The notes beneath the pieces were generated by a model. The model did no database searches. It worked only from the letters and a program-made list of their open reading frames with translations, and was not told the origin of the DNA. From Deltaproteobacteria bacterium (GTDB taxonomy: Bacteria > Desulfobacterota > Syntrophia > Syntrophales > UBA8958), in NCBI GenBank assembly GCA_026388335.1, contig JAPLJZ010000206.1:1-47818 (forward strand): a DNA stretch of 47,818 nt. Direction: 5' to 3'. This document shows positions 31,407 through 39,066 of this stretch, piece after piece (position 1 is the stretch's first letter; every line of letters starts with the position of its first letter). The position numbers were made by a program, and so were the translations under genes.

Positions 31407-31673
31407 ATGACAGATCATGAAAAGCTACCGCAGGAACTGTGCCGGGTGAAGAAGGCAGTGAAGGCGCTGATAAAGCAGAATCCTGGTGGGATTACATATC
31501 CGGAAATATGCAACAGGCTGCAGCAAGAATCAATTTTTATGGGAACGTACCGGAATCTGCTTTCCATGACCTCTTCGGTTCTGAGGTTGCTGGTTGAAGA
31601 GGGGACCGTTTTATGCCGAGGAGAAGGAGCAGCAAAGATTTTTCTGTACGCAGGAAATCAATCTTCACGTTGA
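31407..31673 (+). CDS. Small winged-helix-like protein
   Basis: An 88-residue protein. KKAVKALIKQNPGGITYPEI, the following helix and VLRLLVEEGTVLCRG resemble a winged-helix fold like that in small regulators. No family name is recognised. The ribosome site is weak. It lies 22 bases after the amidohydrolase and may be its regulator, by context only. Confidence 0.5.
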   Translation: MTDHEKLPQELCRVKKAVKALIKQNPGGITYPEICNRLQQESIFMGTYRNLLSMTSSVLRLLVEEGTVLCRGEGAAKIFLYAGNQSSR

Positions 31674-31765
31674 GATAACGAACCACGTGATAAGGAACCA
31701 CGATGCGTTTTTAGTCGAAACGTGATACGCCGTGCTAAATTCGCTTCACCAGGAGGATCAAAAAA

Positions 31766-31945
31766 ATGAAGAACGTAGAGATGAAAGTGGAAGGCAACAT
31801 CCTGACCATCAAGGTTGATCTAAGCAAAGAATTTGGACCGTCATCATCGGGAAAGACCATTATCATTGCATCATCGGAAGGAAATGTTGCCATTCCTGAA
31901 AAAGAAGAGATTAAGATAGGACTGAATGTCTATAAGAAGAAATAA
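31766..31945 (+). CDS. Small conserved hypothetical (59 residues)
   Basis: A short gene with a strong AGGAGG ribosome site at 31751-31756. The product (MKNVEMKVEGNILTIKVDLS, then GKTIIIASSEGNVAIPEKEE and GLNVYKKK) is basic at the end, beta-rich and low in Cys. It looks like a small conserved protein I have seen in anaerobes, but no function is known. Confidence 0.7.
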   Translation: MKNVEMKVEGNILTIKVDLSKEFGPSSSGKTIIIASSEGNVAIPEKEEIKIGLNVYKKK

Positions 31946-31988
31946 CGCCGCTTAAACGAGAGCAGGTGGAGCCAGTTTTAAAAATCAA

Positions 31989-32240
31989 ATGTCAATCCAC
32001 AGAATTCCAGTCAATAAACTCAGCCACGAAGCCCTAAAAGGCATTATTGAAGAATATATTTCCAGGGATGGGACTGATTATAGCGAAGTTGAGGCTTCAG
32101 CGGAAACGAAATTCAGATATGTAAAACAAAAGCTTCAAAGCGGATTGGCAGTTCTTATTTTTGATGATGAGGCTGAAACCACCAATATATTCTTGGCTGA
32201 TGATCTTATTTTAAAGAAGCTTGATGAATTAACCGAATGA
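31989..32240 (+). CDS. YheU (UPF0270)-like small protein
   Basis: An 83-residue protein. IPVNKLSHEALKGIIEEYIS, RDGTDYSE and GLAVLIFDDEAETTNI follow the UPF0270/YheU pattern closely. Function in the family is not known. A weak ribosome site (GGTGGAG) lies farther upstream than usual. Confidence 0.7.
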   Translation: MSIHRIPVNKLSHEALKGIIEEYISRDGTDYSEVEASAETKFRYVKQKLQSGLAVLIFDDEAETTNIFLADDLILKKLDELTE

Positions 32241-32355
32241 TAATTACTAGTCGCTGCTTAAATTTTAGTATCGACTTCGCGGAGTAAAATATTTACACCC
32301 TATACGTGTCTGGTAAATGGCGAGGTTCCGTAAAGCTTTAACTCCATCCCCTGAC

Positions 32356-32396
32356 AAAGCCCCTGTCTGCATTTGATTCAGGGGCTTTTTCTTTTG
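32356..32396 (+). terminator. Rho-independent terminator
   Basis: Stem AAAGCCCCTG (32356-32365) with CAGGGGCTTT (32379-32388) followed by TTCTTTT. It closes the small-gene run that ends with the YheU-like gene. Confidence 0.85.
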
Positions 32397-32475
32397 ACCT
32401 CAGCCGATATTTTTTATATACTCTCCTTCCGAGACCTCGCCGACAAAATAATCAAGAAAAAGGACCATCAATAGC

Positions 32476-32661
32476 ATGACCAATAAAGGCATCCCTTACA
32501 TCGACCATACTGGAACCATGATCATTCCCTTTAGTGCTGACAAGAAATATCATTTCTGGAACGGTGGGCAGCCGCTGTCTGATACCTTATTGGAGCTGAA
32601 TATGCCGGAGGACATTTGGAGTAAGCATATTGAAAAGCCCTATCCTGGGGATGCGGTGTGA
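32476..32661 (+). CDS. Small hypothetical protein
   Basis: A 61-residue protein with AGGA before its ATG. It is aromatic-rich (YHFWNGGQPLSDTLLELN) and has no recognised domain. It stands between a terminator and the convergent dinB gene, so it would be transcribed alone. Confidence 0.45.
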   Translation: MTNKGIPYIDHTGTMIIPFSADKKYHFWNGGQPLSDTLLELNMPEDIWSKHIEKPYPGDAV

Positions 32662-32739
32662 TCTGGGGGTAGGGCATAGGGAACGTATTGGAAGCGCCCC
32701 ATATTTCTCTTCGTCAGACTCGTTTCGATACGCAACCGG

Positions 32740-33924
32740 CTATTTCTTAACCAATGCGGCAAAGGTTATTACTCCAGAGCCATGCTTGCTTCTTATTTTG
32801 TCCATGGCCTCGTCAATTCGCTCATTCTTCTCGTTCTTCACATTGTCTTCCATTTGATCAAAAAGTGACAACTGATCCGACGAGCAGTCTTCATAAAATC
32901 CCGAGAGGCTTATTCCGATTAATCTTACCGGACGGAGCCTGTTCCAGTTTTGCTCAAGCAGACTGCAACCAGCCTGATATATTTCCTTGGTGGTACAGGT
33001 CGCAGAAATGGTTTTCTGTCTTGTGACTACCTGAAAATCAGAATATTTGAGGGTGATATGAACCGTGCGACCTTTTTTGCCATACCTTCTTGCAGTCATG
33101 CCAATATCATCAGCAAGCTCCATTAGAACAATCTTTGCTTTCTCGATATCGGATATGTCTTCCGGCAGTGTCGTTGAGCGGCCGATTGACTTCATATCAT
33201 CAGCCGTGCGAGGGAGAACAGAGGAATTGTCAATCCCATTTGCACGCAGATAAATTTCATTCCCCGATTTCCCGAAAGCTTTGGCAATGAGGTTTACGTC
33301 AAACCTTGCAAGATCACGTATGGTCTTTATTCCCATCCGGTTTAGCTTTTCAGCGGTTTTACCACCAATGCCGTACATCTCTTTTACTGGAAGTGGCCAG
33401 AGTTTTCCCGGAATATCACGTTCCCATAATTCGGTGATGCCGAGGGGCTTCTTCATTTCCGCCGCCATTTTTGCAAGGAACTTGTTTTCAGCGATTCCGA
33501 TTGAGCACCAAAGCCCGAGTCTGTCTTTGATTTCATTCATTATCCGTTTTGCAGCTTCTACAGGTTTGCCAAAGAGTCCTTCACAGCCTGTCATATCAAG
33601 CCACGCCTCATCAATGCTGTTCTGCTCCAGAATTGGTGTAAAGTTGGATAGCAGGTCCATGACGTCTTTTGATTTCTGCTCATAGAAATGGTGATCTGGC
33701 GGCACCATGATCATTTTAGGGCAAAGTTTCAAAGCTTCGTGAAGAACCATGGCAGTCTTGACCCCAAATGACCTTGCCTCATAGTTTGCCGCAAGAATGA
33801 TTCCCGAACGCTTCTTCGGATCGCCGGCAACAGCGGCTGGTATTCCGACAAGAGAGTCATTCCTTGTCATTTCACAACTTATAAAAAAAGCATTCATATC
33901 AACGAGAAATATGACTTTTTGCAT
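32740..33924 (-). CDS. dinB: DNA polymerase IV (Y family)
   Basis: A 394-residue translesion polymerase. Palm residues: first Asp in FLVDMNAFFISCEM (about 9), catalytic pair in SIDEAWLDMTG (about 105). The fingers contain AANYEARSFGVKTAM, the thumb HhH KEMYGIGGKTAEKLNRMGI, and the little finger ends with QLSLFD, a beta-clamp-binding motif. The second Asp of the common VDMD motif is Asn here, but the metal-binding first Asp is kept. The start at 33924 gives the usual N-terminus; the frame extends to 34008 without support. No LexA box was recognised upstream. Confidence 0.93.
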   Translation of the reverse strand: MQKVIFLVDMNAFFISCEMTRNDSLVGIPAAVAGDPKKRSGIILAANYEARSFGVKTAMVLHEALKLCPKMIMVPPDHHFYEQKSKDVMDLLSNFTPILEQNSIDEAWLDMTGCEGLFGKPVEAAKRIMNEIKDRLGLWCSIGIAENKFLAKMAAEMKKPLGITELWERDIPGKLWPLPVKEMYGIGGKTAEKLNRMGIKTIRDLARFDVNLIAKAFGKSGNEIYLRANGIDNSSVLPRTADDMKSIGRSTTLPEDISDIEKAKIVLMELADDIGMTARRYGKKGRTVHITLKYSDFQVVTRQKTISATCTTKEIYQAGCSLLEQNWNRLRPVRLIGISLSGFYEDCSSDQLSLFDQMEDNVKNEKNERIDEAMDKIRSKHGSGVITFAALVKK

Positions 33925-34405
33925 GAAATACCTATCGAAGTAATCGCTCACGTTATGGGGCAATCCCAACAGCCGTGCTATCGAGTATCTGGCTGATTGT
34001 AAAACCATTTCATCGTTAGCTTTGCAACGAAAATATTTGCCCTGTATCTTTCCCAGAAGAAGATGACCTCAGCGGCGTTATCGTTCAGGTCCGGGAAGAA
34101 AGAAGAAAAGTCCATGTTACTTTACATGAGCACGGCCCGTCAGGCAAAGACAGGTACTGCGGTCCCGCCAGATAATATGGGGTCTGGGTAGAAAACCGTT
34201 GATAAAAAATCGTTGGACTTTCCTGTGTTTTGAGTATAACCGTTTATAACATTGAATTTTTGGAGGGGGAATTTTCGGGGTGGCGATGTTACGTGTAACT
34301 TCCTGTAATGCAGCATGCGGAAATTTTCACTATTCTACATCATTTCAAACGGAAATAATTATTTATCGGTGTCACACCCCACATTTATGACATGACATGA
34401 ACTTC
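33925..34405. other. Gap between dinB and the toxin-antitoxin pair
   Basis: About 480 bases upstream of dinB. No supported gene. AT-rich from about 34300 on. Confidence 0.5.
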
Positions 34406-34447
34406 TTGACTTAATCATTATTAATCGCTATGATTAATTACGATTAA
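34406..34447 (+). promoter_or_regulatory. Autoregulated toxin-antitoxin promoter
   Basis: TTGACT (34406-34411), 17 bases, TATGAT (34429-34434) is a near-consensus sigma-70 promoter. Repeats of TTAATC/GATTAAT (near 34411, 34421, 34431 and 34441) in both orientations overlap and follow it, as expected for operators of a ribbon-helix-helix antitoxin. Confidence 0.7.
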
Positions 34448-34463
34448 TAAATAGGAGATACCC

Positions 34464-34724
34464 ATGACTACCAAAGTGCTGACTGCACACATACCATTGC
34501 CCTTGGCCGAGAAGGTCGACCAGTTGGCCACCCGCCTGGAGCGCTCCCGTGCATGGATCATCAAGCAGGCATTATCCGCATGGATAGACCATGAAGAGGA
34601 GCGTCAGCGACTGACAATAGAAGCGATGGCCGATGTCGATACTGGCCGTACCATTGACCACCAGGCTGTACAAGAGTGGGCAGATAGTCTTAGCACCAAA
34701 GCCCCGCTGCCGTTGCCGCAATGA
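34464..34724 (+). CDS. Ribbon-helix-helix antitoxin (ParD/CopG-like)
   Basis: An 86-residue protein. The first 45 residues (VLTAHIPLPLAEKVDQLATR, SRAWIIKQALSAWI) form a ribbon-helix-helix DNA-binding domain; the acidic C-terminal part would bind the toxin. Its stop overlaps the toxin start (ATGA). It would repress its own promoter through the repeats upstream. Confidence 0.88.
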   Translation: MTTKVLTAHIPLPLAEKVDQLATRLERSRAWIIKQALSAWIDHEEERQRLTIEAMADVDTGRTIDHQAVQEWADSLSTKAPLPLPQ

Positions 34725-34999
34725 TGCAACTGAAATGGACCAGCAAGGCACTTTCCGATCTGGTGCGGCTTTACGATTTTCTGGCGCTGGTGAACAAGCA
34801 GGCCGCCGCCCGCGTTGTGCAATCACTGACTGCTGCACCGGCCCGTCTCAAGGAGTATCCACGCATCGGAGAAAAATTAGAAGAGTTCGAACCGCATGAG
34901 GTTCGACGTCTCTTTGTGAACCATTACGAGATGCGCTACGAAATCCGGGAATCCATGATCTATGTGCTGCGTATCTGGCATACAAGAGAAGAACGGTAA
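34721..34999 (+). CDS. RelE/ParE-family toxin
   Basis: A 92-residue protein of the RelE/ParE fold. The motif WTSKALSDLVRLYDFL at the start and EVRRLFVNHYEMRYEI followed by YVLRIWHTRE at the end fit ParE-type toxins that target gyrase, though ribosome-dependent RelE action cannot be excluded. ATG-ATG at 34721/34724 gives two equivalent starts. Confidence 0.88.
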   Translation: MMQLKWTSKALSDLVRLYDFLALVNKQAAARVVQSLTAAPARLKEYPRIGEKLEEFEPHEVRRLFVNHYEMRYEIRESMIYVLRIWHTREER

Positions 35000-35268
35000 C
35001 CGACTGCCAGCCTTTTTGAGCGCCTCCGACAAGGCCGTAAAAGGAGATCAACGGTGGTTCATCCGATATGATGCATACTTACTTGAAGATACTTTTAGAT
35101 AGATCTAAAGTGTTCAATGGATATTTTATGCTTCTCTCCGTAAAATGTTTTGTGCAGATTATGCTCAGAGACTACCTCCTACAGCAAGACTCTCCAATCA
35201 TCTGTCTGCTTCAGGCTTTTTAAAAGGCGTCATCATTCCACGCTGCATTGATTTTTTGAGGGAATTGC
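35000..35268. other. Gap without a supported gene
   Basis: Immediately after the toxin a plus reading of SLFERLRQGRK hints at a short leftover from a similar module, but it breaks at once. Nothing else is seen. Confidence 0.35.
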
Positions 35269-35829
35269 TTACCCTTGGAGACTTCCGTTCAGTCTGTCAA
35301 CAATAACAATTACCAATCTTTTGCAAACATGGACGTCGATGGTCAATACTTTCTCGATATCGGCGGCGCTGCGGGATCCGGTAATAAAAGCAATGTAAGG
35401 TACTCCCCTGACATTCACTTTTGCAAATAAAGAAGTAAGATCGGGCAAAATCCTGTCGCTAGCAATGATGACGACATGGATTTCGGGAAGGCTTGACGCC
35501 AGGCGTTGAGCGGCGTCCGAGGATTCCTGCATTACCGTTCCCGTGTCGGCGGCAGCCCAATCCATCTGGCTGATACCAATCTTTGCTGCGGCCACCGCCT
35601 CCCTTGTCACGTTGAATTTCAGGCCCGGAACTTTCCCGGCGAGTTGATCCGTCTGAATCCTCTGTAGGAATAGACAGTCGCCCCAGACCGCATAATCCCC
35701 CGGGCTGTCCGCCACCCTTTCTTTTTGTAAGAAAGCGATTACAAATTGAAGGGCGGCAATTTTTGTTTCGAACCGGTGGACTTCACTGCCTACCGCCTCG
35801 GCCCTGGCTTTGAATTGATCAAGCAGCAT
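35269..35829 (-). CDS. LUD-domain protein (LutC-like)
   Basis: A 186-residue LUD-domain protein, the family of LutC in lactate-utilisation complexes. It aligns along its whole length with the product of 43305-43859: both begin with M(L)xDxFKAxAEA and contain GDYAVWGD or GCYAVWAD, VPGLKFxVTRE and TADIEKVL or TADIERVL. That comparison sets the start at 35829 rather than 35907. The ATG lies within the end of the GlcF gene, so the two are co-translated. It appears to be the LUD partner of the GlcD/GlcF dehydrogenase. Confidence 0.82.
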   Translation of the reverse strand: MLLDQFKARAEAVGSEVHRFETKIAALQFVIAFLQKERVADSPGDYAVWGDCLFLQRIQTDQLAGKVPGLKFNVTREAVAAAKIGISQMDWAAADTGTVMQESSDAAQRLASSLPEIHVVIIASDRILPDLTSLFAKVNVRGVPYIAFITGSRSAADIEKVLTIDVHVCKRLVIVIVDRLNGSLQG

Positions 35830-37135
35830 GTTTGATTTCTTCTGTCTTGCTCTTTCTTGCTTCTCGGTATGATTTGGCCAGAAGCGATATGTAATGAGTT
35901 GCGACATGATCCTGTCCTGAATTCGCGAGGCCTTCGGACAACTGCATCATGCAGCCCGGGCAGCCCGTGATGACCCCGTCTGCCCCCGTCTTCCGGATAT
36001 CATCCATCTTGCGGCCGGTGATTGCCATGGATGTTTCGAGATGGGTAATGGTATAAGAGCCGCCGCTTCCGCAGCAGGCGTCGGGCTTTGCCATCTCTTT
36101 CAGGGTAACGCCCGGAATGGCGTTCAGGATGATCCGTGGTTCCGTGAAAACCTTCATTACTTTTTTTAAATGACAAGGGTCGTGGTACGTGACGGTTGCC
36201 TCCACGCGTCCGGTGGGTTTCTTGTAATCGATGACCTTGGTCAGGAAAGTGGAGATGTCATAGGTCCGGCTCTTCCAGTACTCGGCCTTGGGGCCGTAGA
36301 GGGGGTCCTCCGAAAGGAGTTCCTTGAAGCCGTGCTGCCAGGACTCGCCGCAGGATCCACAGGCCGTGACGATGTAATCGGCGCCTGTTTTCTCCATTAC
36401 ATCGATGTTTTTGCGCGCCAGCACCCTGGCGCTTTCAATGTCCCCGTGGGCGAAGACGGCAATACCGCAGCATTGCTGCTCCTTGGGGATGGCGATCTCC
36501 ACGTCGTTTTCCTTCAGTACCTCCACGACGTCCTGGGCCACATCGGGAAAGATATAGTTAAAGGCGCATCCGGTGAAAAAGGAGACCTTCGTCTTTCTGT
36601 TTTTCGCTTTGATGAGCTCCGGCGCCTGGTCGCGGAAGGGGGTCGCTGCCAGTCCCGGGAAGATCCTCTTGATGGAAAGACCCATGGTGAAGCGGGGTTC
36701 ATAGCCGGCATTCCCCGGGAGCTTGCGCAGGCCCATCCATTGTAAGGCGGCCCCGGCTTTCATGGCCTTGTCGAAGAAGGGCTGATTTTTCAAAGCTCCG
36801 AAAATCACTTTCTTGATGGGATGAAGTCCTGTTTCCCTTGCCAGGGCGGCGCGTAGTGAAAGCATGATCTTGCACACATCGACCCCGCAGGGGCAGTTCT
36901 GCATGCAGGAGGTGCAGACCAGGCAGTTGAACAGCTTTTCCTGCACATCGTCGTCTTTTAGATCCAGATCTCCTTTCAAAATCGCTTCGGCGATGGACAG
37001 CTTTCCTCTCGCGTAGGCCCCCTCTTCCTTTTCCGTCAGATACACCGGGCATACGGCCATGCAGTTGCCGCATTTCATGCATTTCGCCAGGGCATCCTGC
37101 ACCTCTTCCAGTTTGTCGTAGGGTGTCGTTTTCAT
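35819..37135 (-). CDS. GlcF/LutA-type iron-sulfur subunit
   Basis: A 438-residue (Fe-S)-binding protein. Two [4Fe-4S] motifs lie near the N-terminus (CMKCGNCMAVCPVY and CLVCTSCMQNCPCG). Two CCG domains follow: FFTGCAF...QQCCGIAVF and HDPCHLKKVM...CCGSGGSYT. Such proteins pass electrons from an FAD subunit to an electron carrier. The start at 37135 lies four bases after the GlcD stop, so the pair forms a D-lactate or glycolate dehydrogenase of the GlcDF type. The LUD gene overlaps its 3' end. Confidence 0.9.
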   Translation of the reverse strand: MKTTPYDKLEEVQDALAKCMKCGNCMAVCPVYLTEKEEGAYARGKLSIAEAILKGDLDLKDDDVQEKLFNCLVCTSCMQNCPCGVDVCKIMLSLRAALARETGLHPIKKVIFGALKNQPFFDKAMKAGAALQWMGLRKLPGNAGYEPRFTMGLSIKRIFPGLAATPFRDQAPELIKAKNRKTKVSFFTGCAFNYIFPDVAQDVVEVLKENDVEIAIPKEQQCCGIAVFAHGDIESARVLARKNIDVMEKTGADYIVTACGSCGESWQHGFKELLSEDPLYGPKAEYWKSRTYDISTFLTKVIDYKKPTGRVEATVTYHDPCHLKKVMKVFTEPRIILNAIPGVTLKEMAKPDACCGSGGSYTITHLETSMAITGRKMDDIRKTGADGVITGCPGCMMQLSEGLANSGQDHVATHYISLLAKSYREARKSKTEEIKHAA

Positions 37136-37139
37136 ATCA

Positions 37140-38531
37140 TTAGCCTTTCACGGGGACCATCTTGGCCGGATTCAACATGTAGTCGGGATCGAGGGCTTCC
37201 TTGACCCTTCTCATAAGATTAAGACCGCTTTCGCCGAGCTCGCTCTTGAGGTATTTCATCTTCGCCATGCCGATCCCGTGTTCACCGGATAGGGTTCCCC
37301 CCAGTTTGAGGGCGGCGGCGAATATCTCATCCACGGCCTGGTGCACGCGTTCCATTTCCTCTTTGTTTCTGGCATCGGCCAGGATGGTCGGATGGAGATT
37401 CCCGTCACCGGCGTGCCCGAAGGTGCCGATTTTGAGCTGGTACTTCGCGGCGATTTTCTGAACGGCTACTAGCATCTCGGTGATACGGTTCCTTGGCACC
37501 GTGGCATCTTCCAGCACGGTAGTGGGGCTGAGCTGGGCCAGGGCCGGCAGCGCCGCTCTTCTGGCGGCCCAGAGCTGATCCCTCTCGGTATCGGATTGGG
37601 CTATTTTCACTTCACCGTTGTTCTCCTTGATGACCTTCAATACCGCCTCCGCTTCCGAATCGACAAGCTGCTGGGCGCCTCCGTCAACCTCAATTAGGAG
37701 CACTGCTTCGGCGTCCGTGGGGAGGCCCACCTTTGCGTAATTTTCCACGGTCTGGATGGTCATTTTGTCCATGATCTCCAGCGTGGCGGGGATGACGTAG
37801 GCCTTGATGATCCCTGTCACGGTGTTTCCGGCATCCTCGAGCCGCTTGAAGCTGGCCAGCATTGCCTTGCGGAACTTGGGGGGGTGGATGAGCTTGGCGA
37901 TGATCTCGGTGATGATCCCCAAGGTCCCCTCGGAGCCGACAAAAAGGGATGCGAAATCATAGGCGGTGACATTTTTCACGGTTTTCCCACCAAAGCGGAA
38001 AATTTCCCCGGACGCCAAGACCACTTCCATCCCCATAATGTAGTGTTTGGTCACGCCGTATTTCAAACCGCGCAGGCCGCCGGCGCATTCCGCAACGGAG
38101 CCTCCCATGGTCGCCGTCGTCACCGTCCCCGGATCGGGAGGATAAATGAGGCCATAAGGGGCAACGGCATCACTCAGCGCCTGGATGACGACCCCCGCCT
38201 GAACCGTCGCAGTCAGGTTTTCCGGGTCCACTTCCAGGATCTTGTCCATTTTCTGAAAGGAGAGGACAATCCCTTTTTTCAGGGGGATCGTTCCACCGCT
38301 CAAGTTTGTCCCGGCGCCGCGTGGGTAGATGGCCAAACTCTTTTCTTTTGCCAGCAAGACGATCTTTTGCACCGCTGCCGTTGTCGCGGGCATAACCACG
38401 ACGTCCGGAAGCTGACTCGGCATATCGGCGGTGGCATCGTAGCTGTAGGTCACGAGGTCGGCCTTCTTGGTCAGCACATTGCCACTACCGACGATATCTT
38501 CCAATTGCTTGATGATTGCTGTATCTAACAT
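37140..38531 (-). CDS. FAD-linked D-lactate/glycolate dehydrogenase (GlcD-like)
   Basis: A 463-residue VAO-type flavoprotein. The FAD-binding PCMH domain has PRGAGTNLSGG, PPDPGTVTTATMGGSVAE and GSEGTLGIITE. The C-terminal catalytic domain includes GTFGHAGDGNLHP and GTLSGEHGIGMAK. It would oxidise D-lactate or a related 2-hydroxy acid to the keto acid. The start at 38531 follows AGGGGGAA; an in-frame ATG 18 bases upstream lacks this. The neighbouring permease argues for lactate as substrate. Confidence 0.92.
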   Translation of the reverse strand: MLDTAIIKQLEDIVGSGNVLTKKADLVTYSYDATADMPSQLPDVVVMPATTAAVQKIVLLAKEKSLAIYPRGAGTNLSGGTIPLKKGIVLSFQKMDKILEVDPENLTATVQAGVVIQALSDAVAPYGLIYPPDPGTVTTATMGGSVAECAGGLRGLKYGVTKHYIMGMEVVLASGEIFRFGGKTVKNVTAYDFASLFVGSEGTLGIITEIIAKLIHPPKFRKAMLASFKRLEDAGNTVTGIIKAYVIPATLEIMDKMTIQTVENYAKVGLPTDAEAVLLIEVDGGAQQLVDSEAEAVLKVIKENNGEVKIAQSDTERDQLWAARRAALPALAQLSPTTVLEDATVPRNRITEMLVAVQKIAAKYQLKIGTFGHAGDGNLHPTILADARNKEEMERVHQAVDEIFAAALKLGGTLSGEHGIGMAKMKYLKSELGESGLNLMRRVKEALDPDYMLNPAKMVPVKG

Positions 38532-38545
38532 TTCAATTCCCCCTG

Positions 38546-38764
38546 TCATTTTAACTGACGTTCATTCGAACCGAATTTGTTGCAGTATATGTGATTGCCG
38601 CAGTTGCAAATAAAGACAAAGCCATCCAAAAAAAGTCTCTTCTTGAAGACAACCGTTGAGCAGTTGCGACAAACCTTGAAGATCGTCTCTCCATCAATTC
38701 CCTGCAACGCTGAGATTCCGACTTCTAATTTATTTCGTCCGTGATTTAATGTTTGTTTGTCCAT
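38546..38764 (-). CDS. Small zinc-ribbon hypothetical protein
   Basis: A 72-residue protein with CRNC and, 18 residues later, CNCG and C (VCRNCSTVV...FICNCGNHIYC), a likely zinc ribbon. GAGGAAT precedes the ATG. It runs into the glcD leader (its stop lies 15 bases before the glcD ATG), which suggests co-expression. Function unknown. Confidence 0.5.
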   Translation of the reverse strand: MDKQTLNHGRNKLEVGISALQGIDGETIFKVCRNCSTVVFKKRLFLDGFVFICNCGNHIYCNKFGSNERQLK

Positions 38765-39066
38765 AGTGGATTCCTCTTTTATGCCGGATTTCCTAACCTG
38801 AATCCGATCCGCCTGAACAGAAATCGCGCAATGGCCAACTCGAAGAAATCCTCCGTGGAGAAAGGAGGGGGGGCCGGCTGGCGCAGCCGACCCCCGATGG
38901 CAACATCAGCATTACGCGCCTGAAACGTAATTTTCTTTGTCTGCCGGTTTGGCAGTATTGTGACTTAAAAAACAACAGCTAACGCGATACCCAAATAGAT
39001 CACCTTTTCATTCTGCATTAGTTCGGAGGGGGGAGTCGCCTCCCCGCCCCCGGTTAGACAGGCTAT
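38765..39066. other. Gap after the lactate permease gene
   Basis: 302 bases with G/C-rich inverted repeats (GGGGAG-TCGC-CTCCCC near 39030-39050, and a GGGGGGCCGGC/GCAGCCGACCCCC region near 38865-38897). They lie after the permease stop and may act as terminators or mRNA ends, though without a clear T-run. No gene seen. Confidence 0.4.

Noticed and set aside
32740-33924. DinB as catalytically dead because VDMD reads VDMN
   Set aside because: The metal-binding first Asp and the SIDE pair are intact; the second Asp of that motif is not essential in the family.
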